Shown: one piece after another, positions 3,828 to 10,131 of the stretch
How positions within the stretch are numbered: position 1 is the first letter of the stretch
Layout: the number at the start of each line of letters is the position of its first letter
Origin: Lachnospiraceae bacterium
GTDB taxonomy: Bacteria > Bacillota > Clostridia > Lachnospirales > Lachnospiraceae
Assembly (NCBI GenBank): GCA_017443685.1
Contig: JAFSYD010000038.1
Coordinates: forward strand, 1-10,131
Direction: 5' to 3'
DNA: 10,131 nt
Notes under the pieces: model-generated
The model's database searches: none
Told to the model about the DNA's origin: nothing
What the model saw: only the letters and a program-made list of their open reading frames with translations
Position numbers and translations under genes: made by a program

Positions 3828-6755
3828 ATGGGCGGAACGATCAAGGGCATTACAATTCAGCTCGGCGCGGATACCACTAAATTGTCCAGCGCACTTAATC
3901 AGGCGAATAATGCGATCAAGTCCACACAGAAAGAATTGAAAAGCGTCGAGAGGGCGTTAAAATTCGAACCGGGAAACACTGCTCTGCTTTCCGACAAAAT
4001 GAACCTCCTGAAGGAGAAGACGGAGGCGGCAAAGCAGAAAGTAGATGCGCTGAAGCAGGCTCAGCAGCAGCTTGACGCTTCCGGAGTGGATAAGAACTCA
4101 AAAGAGTATCAGGAATTGCAGAGACAGATTGATCTTGCAGAAGCCGAGGTTAGGCAGCTGGAAGCGCAAACGAAGGAGTTTGGATCCGTCGGCGCACAGC
4201 AGATTGCAGCTGTCGGGGACAAGCTGAAGGACATCGGCGGGAAACTGTCTTCTGTCGGTCAGAGTCTTACGACAAAGGTGACACTTCCGCTTGTGGCGGC
4301 CGGAACTGTCGGCGCGGCGAAGTTTGCCGAAGTCGATAAGACGATGCAGCTCACCAATGCGACAATGAAGAACTCCGAAGAAGAAGCGAAGATGCTCAGC
4401 GACGCAATGAAGGACGCGGCGGCAAACTCTACCTTCGGGATGAATGACGCGGCGAATGCGGCACTTAACTTTGCCCGCGGCGGCTGGGATGCTACGCAGG
4501 CGGCGAACGCCCTGGCACCGGCGATGAACCTTGCAGCGGGCGAGGGCGGCGATCTTGATACGGTCTCCGCCGGTCTTATGGCTACTATGAACGGATTCGG
4601 CGCGGAGGCAGACGAAGCGTCGAAATACGCGGATGTGTTCGCGAACGCCTGCAACAGTTCCGCGCTCGACGTGGACGGGCTTTCCGGCGCGATGAGCGTC
4701 GCGGCTCCGATCTTCGCAGCGGCTGGATACAAGGTAAACGATGCCGCGCTCTACATGGGCGTGATGGCGAATGCCGGTATTGAGGCATCTGTGGCGGCGA
4801 ATAGCTTAAAGACAGGCATGGCTCGTCTGGTTGAGCCGTCGAAAGAAGGTGCGGAGTGGATGGATCGGCTCGGGATTTCGGTGACGAATACCGACGGCAC
4901 CATGAAGGACTCCATCACGATTCAGTCGCAGATGCACGATGCTTTTGCAGGCTTGTCAGAGTCGGAGCAGATCGCGGCGGCATCGGCGATCTTTGGCAAG
5001 AACCAGATGTCTAACTGGCTCGCGCTTATCAATACCGCGCCGGGGGATGTCAGCGAATTATCCGAGGCTCTGTCTCAGGAAGGCACCACCGCCGAGATGG
5101 CAAATGCCATGATGAGCGGTTTCGGTGGATCCATGGAGAAATTGAAATCTTCCGTAGATGTAGCGGCTACTTCCCTCGGCGAAGCCCTCGCTCCGACGAT
5201 CCTTAAAGTGGCGGAGGCGATCCAGAAGGCGGTGGACTGGTTCAACAGTCTTTCCGACGAGCAGAAGCAGACGGTCGCTAAGATCGGGCTCGTTGTGGCG
5301 GCTATCGGTCCGCTTCTTGTAGTTATCGGAAAACTGACCTCTACAGTCGGTACGGTGCTGAAACTCGCACCGAAGATATCAACAGCCGTAAGAGGTATAA
5401 GCACCGCATTTACGGCGGCATCCGGAGGAGCGACCGGCTTCTCCGGCGCACTCGCAGCCCTGACCGGTCCCGTCGGGATCGCCATCGCGGCGATAGCTGG
5501 AGTAGTCGCTATTGTTACGACGCTCTGGAAGACGAACGAAGACTTCCGGAACACGATAAAGAGCATCTGGGGCGAAGTCACGAAGACTTTTGAGGATGCG
5601 AAAGCGAAGATCCTCGGCGCGATCAATTCCCTCGGGTTCGATTTCAAGAGTGTGACGGATGCGATCAAAGCGGCGTGGGTGGGCTTGTGCAATATATTCG
5701 CGCCGATCTTTGAGGGTGCGTTTAAGTCGCTGACTACTGCCCTCCGAGGCTTTATGGATATCATCGCCGGAATCATCCAGGTGGCTTGCGGGATTATCAA
5801 AGGAGACTGGCAGGCGGTATGGCGGGGCATCGTTGATATCGCAAAGGGCATATTTAACACGCTAACGGCACCGATCCAGGGCATTCTTACCGCGATCGGT
5901 AAATTCTTCAACGTGAAGATGTCGGACATTAAGACACTTGTCAGCAACGCGCTCGAAGCTGTGAAGCAGTTCTTTATGTCAAAGCTTGAAGCGGTACGGA
6001 CTACGGTTGACCGGGTGCTGACAGCGATAAAGACATTTTTCACGGAACGGATGAACGCGATCAAAGACTTTGTGAGCAATACGCTCGAAGCGATCCGGAA
6101 CTTCTTCCAGGCGAAGATGGATGCGGCGAAGTCAGTTGTAGATGCGGCACTTACCGCGATTAAGAATTTCTTCTCCGACAAACTGAATGCGGCGAAGGCT
6201 ACCGTCTCATCCGTTATGGAAAGCATCCGGAGCGCATTTTCTACCGCACTCAATGCGCTTAAGAGTGCGGCGGACTCCATCCTCGGAGGGATTAAGAGCA
6301 AATTTACGGAGATTTTTGACGGGATCAAGTCCTATCTGACTCCGATCATTGACTGGTTGAAGGGAATCTTTAATTTTGAATGGAAACTTCCATCGATTAA
6401 GCTTCCACACTTCAAACTTGAAGGCGAGTTCTCCCTTGAAAAAGGTACGGTTCCGCACTTATCCGTTGACTGGTACGACAAGGGCGGTATCTTCCGCAGC
6501 CCGACAATCATCGGCGTAGGCGAGAAGCGGCCAGAGTTTGTCGGAGCCCTGGATGACCTCCGGGCTATCGTCCGGGAGGAATCGGGCGGCGGTGCCCTCA
6601 TGCAGGAGATGGTACGCCTCATGACGATCATGGTTGAACAGGGCGGGCGGCCGATAACCGTCAATCAGGAGATTTATGCGGACAGTACCAGTTACTCCGA
6701 ACAGCAGAGACAGGCGGCGCGTGAGTTTAGGAATATCGCGAGGGCTTTAACATGA
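3828..6755 (+). CDS. Tape measure protein, TP901 family
   Basis: A 975-residue protein, the largest gene here. It spans the tail tube lumen, sets tail length and leads DNA ejection. Residues ~15-125 form a coiled coil rich in K, E, Q (LKSVERALKFEPGNTALLSDK motif, then long heptad-like stretches). Residues ~130-460 hold the TP901-type core (KLSSVGQSLTTKVTLPLVAAG; NFARGGWDATQAANALAPAMNLAAGE; NGFGAEADEASKYADVFANACN; GIEASVAANSLKTGMARL). Hydrophobic segments at ~486-503 and ~546-566 may insert into the host membrane. Residues 687-840 are seven 22-residue tandem repeats. The C-terminus has DKGGIF..PTIIGVGEKRPEFVG, the typical end motif, and a Q/R-rich tail. AGGAG (3817-3821) lies six bases before ATG 3828. 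No lytic domain was noticed. The stop overlaps the next start (ATGA). Confidence 0.93.
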   Translation: MGGTIKGITIQLGADTTKLSSALNQANNAIKSTQKELKSVERALKFEPGNTALLSDKMNLLKEKTEAAKQKVDALKQAQQQLDASGVDKNSKEYQELQRQIDLAEAEVRQLEAQTKEFGSVGAQQIAAVGDKLKDIGGKLSSVGQSLTTKVTLPLVAAGTVGAAKFAEVDKTMQLTNATMKNSEEEAKMLSDAMKDAAANSTFGMNDAANAALNFARGGWDATQAANALAPAMNLAAGEGGDLDTVSAGLMATMNGFGAEADEASKYADVFANACNSSALDVDGLSGAMSVAAPIFAAAGYKVNDAALYMGVMANAGIEASVAANSLKTGMARLVEPSKEGAEWMDRLGISVTNTDGTMKDSITIQSQMHDAFAGLSESEQIAAASAIFGKNQMSNWLALINTAPGDVSELSEALSQEGTTAEMANAMMSGFGGSMEKLKSSVDVAATSLGEALAPTILKVAEAIQKAVDWFNSLSDEQKQTVAKIGLVVAAIGPLLVVIGKLTSTVGTVLKLAPKISTAVRGISTAFTAASGGATGFSGALAALTGPVGIAIAAIAGVVAIVTTLWKTNEDFRNTIKSIWGEVTKTFEDAKAKILGAINSLGFDFKSVTDAIKAAWVGLCNIFAPIFEGAFKSLTTALRGFMDIIAGIIQVACGIIKGDWQAVWRGIVDIAKGIFNTLTAPIQGILTAIGKFFNVKMSDIKTLVSNALEAVKQFFMSKLEAVRTTVDRVLTAIKTFFTERMNAIKDFVSNTLEAIRNFFQAKMDAAKSVVDAALTAIKNFFSDKLNAAKATVSSVMESIRSAFSTALNALKSAADSILGGIKSKFTEIFDGIKSYLTPIIDWLKGIFNFEWKLPSIKLPHFKLEGEFSLEKGTVPHLSVDWYDKGGIFRSPTIIGVGEKRPEFVGALDDLRAIVREESGGGALMQEMVRLMTIMVEQGGRPITVNQEIYADSTSYSEQQRQAAREFRNIARALT
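5886..6347 (+). repeat. Seven tandem 66-bp (22-residue) repeats in the tape measure gene
   Basis: Consecutive in-frame units start at 5886, 5952, 6018, 6084, 6150, 6216 and 6282 (residues 687-840). The protein pattern is roughly L-T/E-A-I-K-x-F-F-x-x-K-M/L-x-A-x-K-x-x-V, e.g. LTAIKTFFTERMNAIK and LTAIKNFFSDKLNAAK. Each unit divides into two 11-residue halves with hydrophobics in similar places, suggesting a long hendecad helix. Units 6 and 7 are more diverged. A 22-residue unit just before (WRGIVDIAKGIFNTLTAPIQ...) and a partial one after (IDWLKGIF) are weak matches. The repeat is clear in protein and worn in DNA, so it is old rather than a fresh expansion. Confidence 0.88.
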
Positions 6756-7642
6756 AACAGTACGAATCTTTAACCTATGTGAACAGCAGGAACGAGAGCA
6801 TTACCTTCGGGGTAGGCTCTCAGTTCCATGTGAATGTGATAAAGGACGCATCCGGCCACTCTAACCTGTCAGATACGATCTACTCGACAAGTTCCATGGG
6901 ACAGCACGGCGATACGTTTCAGGGCGTGAGGATTGAGCCGAGGGAGATCACCTTAAACGGCAAGATTAAAGAGAATGACCGCTCGGTTCAGCTGAACCTT
7001 CGGCGGCGGCTGCTTAAGATCCTCAATCCGGAACTGGAAGGGACGCTCCATTACCAGTATGGCACTTTTCGGCGGAAGATCGGGGCGAAGGTGGACGGAT
7101 CGCCTACTTTTTCGCATCCTGATCTGACGGAGGTATTCGATATCACATTCAAGTGTCTCAATCCCTTCTGGCTGGAAGAGACGACGCATCGGGAGGATAT
7201 CGCTTCATGGATTGCGGACTGGTACTTCCCTACCGTTATCCTCCGGGATGATCCGAACAGCATGATCTTCGGGCACCGCCAGATGGATGTCATCGTGGAT
7301 GTTTACAATGACGGGCACGTTGCCACCGGCATGACGGTACAGTTTAAGGCTATCGGCGAGGTGGTCAACCCGTACCTGCTGAATGTGAATACCCGTGAGT
7401 TCATCAAGGTAAATTACACGATGATAGCGGGGGATGTCATTACGGTAAACACGGACTACGGCTCGAAGTCGATCACGCTTTTACGGAGCGGCGCGGAGAC
7501 GAATATCTACCGCTATATGGATGTGGACTCGACCTTCCTTCAGCTGGATATCGGGGACAACATTTTCCGCTATGATGCGGACTCGGGGGTTACTTCCTTG
7601 GAGTGCACGATCCTTTATGACCAGAAGTATTTAGGAGTATAG
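6752..7642 (+). CDS. Distal tail protein (Dit-like, siphovirus tail component)
   Basis: A 296-residue protein directly after the tape measure gene, the usual place for Dit. It forms a ring at the tail end on which the baseplate is built. The N-terminal ~140 residues fit the Sipho_tail beta-sandwich: ITFGVGSQFHVN near the start, GVRIEPREITLNGKIKEND, then the helix VQLNLRRRLLKILNPELEGTLHYQYGTFRRKIGAKVDGSPTF with the typical LNP..EG.L.Y pattern, and EVFDITFKCLNPFW, where the PFW ending is highly typical. The remainder (about 145-296) is a second beta-rich half including GEVVNPYLLNVNTREFIKVNYTM and YGSKSITL, in keeping with the galectin-like C-terminal domain. ATG 6752 overlaps the tape measure stop in ATGA, so translation is probably coupled. 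Confidence 0.88.
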   Translation: MKQYESLTYVNSRNESITFGVGSQFHVNVIKDASGHSNLSDTIYSTSSMGQHGDTFQGVRIEPREITLNGKIKENDRSVQLNLRRRLLKILNPELEGTLHYQYGTFRRKIGAKVDGSPTFSHPDLTEVFDITFKCLNPFWLEETTHREDIASWIADWYFPTVILRDDPNSMIFGHRQMDVIVDVYNDGHVATGMTVQFKAIGEVVNPYLLNVNTREFIKVNYTMIAGDVITVNTDYGSKSITLLRSGAETNIYRYMDVDSTFLQLDIGDNIFRYDADSGVTSLECTILYDQKYLGV

Positions 7643-7643
7643 C

Positions 7644-8801
7644 ATGGACGCACGGATTTTTGACAAAACATTGAATCCTCTGGGCGTGGTTGACGAGATG
7701 GCTTCCCTGATCTGGACGATTAAGTATTTCGCGGTAGGGGAAATGAAACTCCTTGCACCGGTTACGGAGAACAACAAGGAGCTGCTTGCCGTCGGCAATA
7801 TCGTCGTAAAGCATGACGAATACACCGATTATGTGGATGCGAATGATAAGGTATGGCGCAGGGCGGCGGAGATTTCTTTCGTCCGGTACACCACGGACTC
7901 ATCCGGACAGGAGCAGATCGAGGCACAGGGTTACCTGCTATCCTCCTGGCTGAATCAGAGAGTGATAACGCCACAGTTAGCCCTTAACGGTACCTGCCAG
8001 TATGTGGTGAATACGCTTATCGCTAAAAATATTGGCTCCTCGGCGGCTACGGCTCGGAAGTTCCCACAGTTTGAGATGCTGGATCAGGAGAACCTCGGCG
8101 GCTCTTCCTTTGATTACTCTAACGAGGCACTCAAAGCCCTCGGGGATGAAGTGCGGGATGTCTGCCAGCAGGGAAAGATAGGCTATGACATTCTCGTGAA
8201 TGAGCGGGATAAGAAATACGGTTTTTATCTTTATGCGGGAAAGAACTTAACATCCAGCAATACGGACGGGAACGCGCCTTGTATCTTCTCCCGTGATTTC
8301 GATAACGTCAACCAGCAGGAATATGAAGACACGACGGAGAACTATAAGAACTACGCTTTCGTAAGGGGCGCGGCGGATTCGCAGAATGTGCAGGAAGTTG
8401 TTGCGGTGGACGGGGAAAGCGCGTCGGGGCTTGCACTCCGGGAAGTGCTTATCGACGCGTCGGATATCTCCCGGACGGCGGAGAACGCTTCCGGACAGTC
8501 GCAGGATATACCGCTTGCGACCTATCGGGCGATGCTGGCAAGCAGGGGCAACACAGAACTGACCGCTATGGTGGAGAACTACACCTTCAACAGTTCCATC
8601 AATATCCGGTCAAACCTCCGATACAAGGAAGACTTCGACCTCGGCGACCGCGTCACCTGTTTAGAGCGACGGTGGAATATTACGATCAATTCCCGTATCA
8701 CGGAGATTACACAGACATTTGAGAGCGGTAAGACGCTGATAGAGGCTACCTTCGGGGAGTCGGCTCCTACGCTTCTCGACAAGATTAAGAAAGTGAGGTA
8801 A
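7644..8801 (+). CDS. Baseplate hub/tail protein, ReqiPepy6 Gp37-like family
   Basis: A 385-residue protein opening MDARIFDKTLNPLGVVDEMASLIWTIKYFAVGEMKLLAP, the signature of the Gp37-like family: an FDKxxxPLGVVDxxxSLIW start, then a G-x-M/F-x-L-x-x-P strand and ELLAVGNIVV. In Gram-positive siphoviruses this gene occupies the slot of the tail-associated protein (gp27-like hub) below Dit and closes the tail tip. Further landmarks are AEISFVRYTTDSSGQEQIEAQGYLLSSWL, a central helical stretch (YSNEALKALGDEVRDVCQQGKIGYDI), and a C-terminal DFDLGDRVTCLERRWNITINSRITEI strand set that recurs in hub proteins. I see no peptidase, lysozyme or collagen-like extension; the protein ends at KIKKVR soon after the hub part. 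AGGAG at 7633-7637 is six bases before ATG. Confidence 0.82.
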   Translation: MDARIFDKTLNPLGVVDEMASLIWTIKYFAVGEMKLLAPVTENNKELLAVGNIVVKHDEYTDYVDANDKVWRRAAEISFVRYTTDSSGQEQIEAQGYLLSSWLNQRVITPQLALNGTCQYVVNTLIAKNIGSSAATARKFPQFEMLDQENLGGSSFDYSNEALKALGDEVRDVCQQGKIGYDILVNERDKKYGFYLYAGKNLTSSNTDGNAPCIFSRDFDNVNQQEYEDTTENYKNYAFVRGAADSQNVQEVVAVDGESASGLALREVLIDASDISRTAENASGQSQDIPLATYRAMLASRGNTELTAMVENYTFNSSINIRSNLRYKEDFDLGDRVTCLERRWNITINSRITEITQTFESGKTLIEATFGESAPTLLDKIKKVR

Positions 8802-8804
8802 GAG

Positions 8805-9881
8805 ATGGCGAATTATTTACCGTTTAACAGCATATTGGACGGAGAAGGCACGCCTGACCGTCCCTGCAAGGCGGAGGACTGGGCTTGGTACTTCTCGACC
8901 TTCATCGGTAACGGTGTCTTTCCGAAGCCGACGGACGGCCTGCAGGTCGTTTCAGACTCGGACATGAATGTTCTGGTTAAGGACGGCTTCGGCTATATCA
9001 ACGGCTATGCATTTAAGAATCCTGCGGACTATCAGGTCACGATTACGACGGCTGACGGCTCCCTTCCCAGAATCGACCGCATCGTCCTCCGGTGGGATCT
9101 GGCTAACCGGCTGATGCAGATTGCACTTTTAACCGGTACTCCGTCGGCATCCCCGTCCGCTCCGCCTCTTGCAAGGACGGCTGACCGCTACGAACTGGCT
9201 CTTGCCGATATCGCAGTGGCTGCCGGTACCACTACCATTACGCAATCCATGATCACGGACAGGCGAAGCAACACAGACCTTTGCGGCATCGTCGAGGGTA
9301 CCGTATCACAGATTGACTGGGCGGCTCTTACTTCGCAGCTCAACGCCTTCATGGATGAGTATTCCGCCGCCATTGTATCGGACTATGCGGGCTACACCGC
9401 ACAAATCGAGGAGTTTGAGACACAGTACGAGAGCGATATACAGGACTGGACGGAAGACCAGCAGGCCGCTTTCCTTGCGTGGGTGGCTACGATTCAGGAT
9501 ATCCTCGATGAGACCGTGGCGGGTCAGTTGGAGTTAGAGATTGAACGGCTGCGGAATCAGGTAGGCATCCCGGACGCTTACGACTCGGATACCGTTTACG
9601 ATGAGGGCGACTACTGCATTGAGGATAATACGCTTCAGCGAGCGAAAAAGCAGACCCTCGGCGGCGGCTTTGACTCTACCTTCTGGGAGCCGACCACGGT
9701 GCTATCCGAGATCCAGAAGCGCATCGACATCGAACGCGAGAAGATTTACACGAAGATTGCGAACAATCAGCTTGCGATTGAGTCGCGTCTTGTAATCAAC
9801 GACAGCGGCGATCATCTGCTGCTGGATGACTTGGGTACCATTTTAGCGGTCAACCAGACCGTAAAATTTAATTTTGCATAG
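8805..9881 (+). CDS. Baseplate/fibre protein with conserved N-terminal anchor and carbohydrate-binding-like module
   Basis: A 358-residue protein. Residues 1-165 (FNSILDGEGTPDRPCKAEDWAWYFSTFIGNGVFPKP; LQVVSDSDMNVLVKDGFGYINGYAF; RIDRIVLRWDLANRLMQIAL; YELALADIAVAAGTTTITQSMITDRR) are an N-terminal domain common in Clostridia phage baseplate proteins, playing the anchoring role seen in BppU-type proteins. Residues ~172-254 are a long acidic, probably coiled, helix that may form a trimer stalk. Residues ~259-297 (YDSDTVYDEGDYCIEDNTL...FDSTFWEP) look like a chitin-binding type 5/12 module: aromatic start, VYxxGDY core, conserved tryptophan W294. A second helix and a short beta end (DHLLLDDLGTILAVNQTVKFNF) follow. 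GAGG at 8795-8798 precedes ATG by six bases. Role inferred: tail-tip scaffold contacting host wall glycans. Confidence 0.72.
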   Translation: MANYLPFNSILDGEGTPDRPCKAEDWAWYFSTFIGNGVFPKPTDGLQVVSDSDMNVLVKDGFGYINGYAFKNPADYQVTITTADGSLPRIDRIVLRWDLANRLMQIALLTGTPSASPSAPPLARTADRYELALADIAVAAGTTTITQSMITDRRSNTDLCGIVEGTVSQIDWAALTSQLNAFMDEYSAAIVSDYAGYTAQIEEFETQYESDIQDWTEDQQAAFLAWVATIQDILDETVAGQLELEIERLRNQVGIPDAYDSDTVYDEGDYCIEDNTLQRAKKQTLGGGFDSTFWEPTTVLSEIQKRIDIEREKIYTKIANNQLAIESRLVINDSGDHLLLDDLGTILAVNQTVKFNFA

Positions 9882-9900
9882 AGGAAAGGAGAATATTTCA

Positions 9901-10131
9901 ATGAGTGATGCAAGATTATCGAACCTCGGGCAGATAGCGAACCCGATCAACAAAGGCATCCAGAATGTCCTTCTGGATGACGGTACGAACGCAAAGAGGG
10001 CTTTGCTTAAGCAGCTTCTCGGCACTGGATCCGGTGCGGCGAACAGCCTGGTATTTCGCGAGGAGATCACGGAGATCACGGATGATATGTATGCGGACAT
10101 TTCATCGGGTAAGTTCGAACTCGTTCACGCA
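9901..10131 (+). CDS. Probable tail-tip/fibre protein (5' part, truncated by window end)
   Basis: Seventy-seven codons from ATG 9901 run off the window. A strong ribosome binding site, AAAGGAG at 9885-9891, lies nine bases upstream. The visible protein starts MSDARLSNLGQIANPINKGI, followed by helix-forming NVLLDDGTNAKRALLKQLL and then EEITEITDDMYADISSGKFELVHA. The DMYADISSGKF segment resembles one I associate with Clostridia phage tail-fibre proteins that follow the baseplate gene, where it opens a beta domain; this is recollection rather than proof. It contains a 9-base direct repeat (GGAGATCAC at 10062-10070 and 10071-10079) encoding EITEIT. Position supports a structural role in adsorption, but the part that would define function is outside the window. 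Confidence 0.5.
   Translation, partial: MSDARLSNLGQIANPINKGIQNVLLDDGTNAKRALLKQLLGTGSGAANSLVFREEITEITDDMYADISSGKFELVHA

Noticed and set aside
5075..6328. Long minus-strand frame of 417 codons
   Set aside because: It mirrors the tape measure gene, including its repeats; the composition (Ala, Ser, Ile rich) follows from codon bias in the real gene.
1..10131. CRISPR array, tRNA, rRNA, insertion sequence, attachment site or defence genes
   Set aside because: I saw none: coding is nearly continuous on one strand, and no repeat-spacer pattern, cloverleaf, transposase or inverted terminal repeats were recognised.

Overview
The window is a stretch of the late structural operon of a long-tailed (siphovirus-type) phage or prophage, with every gene on the + strand. 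The host is most likely a Gram-positive Firmicute of the Clostridia type, such as a gut Lachnospiraceae or relative. The reasons are strong AGGAGG-type ribosome binding sites, roughly half GC by eye, and protein families typical of Clostridia and Bacilli phages: a phi13-type major tail protein, a TP901-type tape measure, a ReqiPepy6 Gp37-like baseplate protein, and a WYE...TYY-type add-on domain. I see no integrase, lysis, defence or host genes, so integrated prophage and free phage cannot be told apart.

Layout. Positions 2-625 are the C-terminal part of an HK97-fold major capsid protein, cut by the window edge. The reading frame just downstream (to 1023) has no credible start of its own but joins the capsid gene by a -1 shift at A AAT TTT, immediately before the capsid stop. 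A predicted stem-loop follows. This should give a minority capsid form with about 133 extra residues. Next come the neck genes: a gp6-like connector (1034-1339), a head-closure protein (1323-1637), an HK97 gp10-like protein (1634-2044) and a probable tail terminator (2041-2373), packed by short overlaps. The major tail protein (2386-3117) carries a C-terminal add-on domain and is followed by a rho-independent terminator (3139-3171).

The tail assembly chaperone genes (3193-3606, and to 3818 by -1 frameshift at A AAA AAA with a 7-bp hairpin) follow. Then come a 975-residue tape measure protein (3828-6755) containing seven 22-residue tandem repeats, the distal tail protein (6752-7642), a Gp37-like baseplate hub protein (7644-8801), a baseplate/fibre protein with a carbohydrate-binding-like module (8805-9881), and the start of another probable tail-tip protein that runs off the end (from 9901).

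Together these genes build the shell, join head to tail, polymerise the tail tube around the tape measure and cap it with an adsorption apparatus. Two -1 frameshift sites of the same design, one in the head module and one in the tail module, and a terminator after the major tail gene suggest that protein ratios are set by translation and by partial transcription stop. The most notable observation is the predicted capsid frameshift. The rest is a canonical siphovirus morphogenesis module, and I found no sign of an unrelated or wholly new system.
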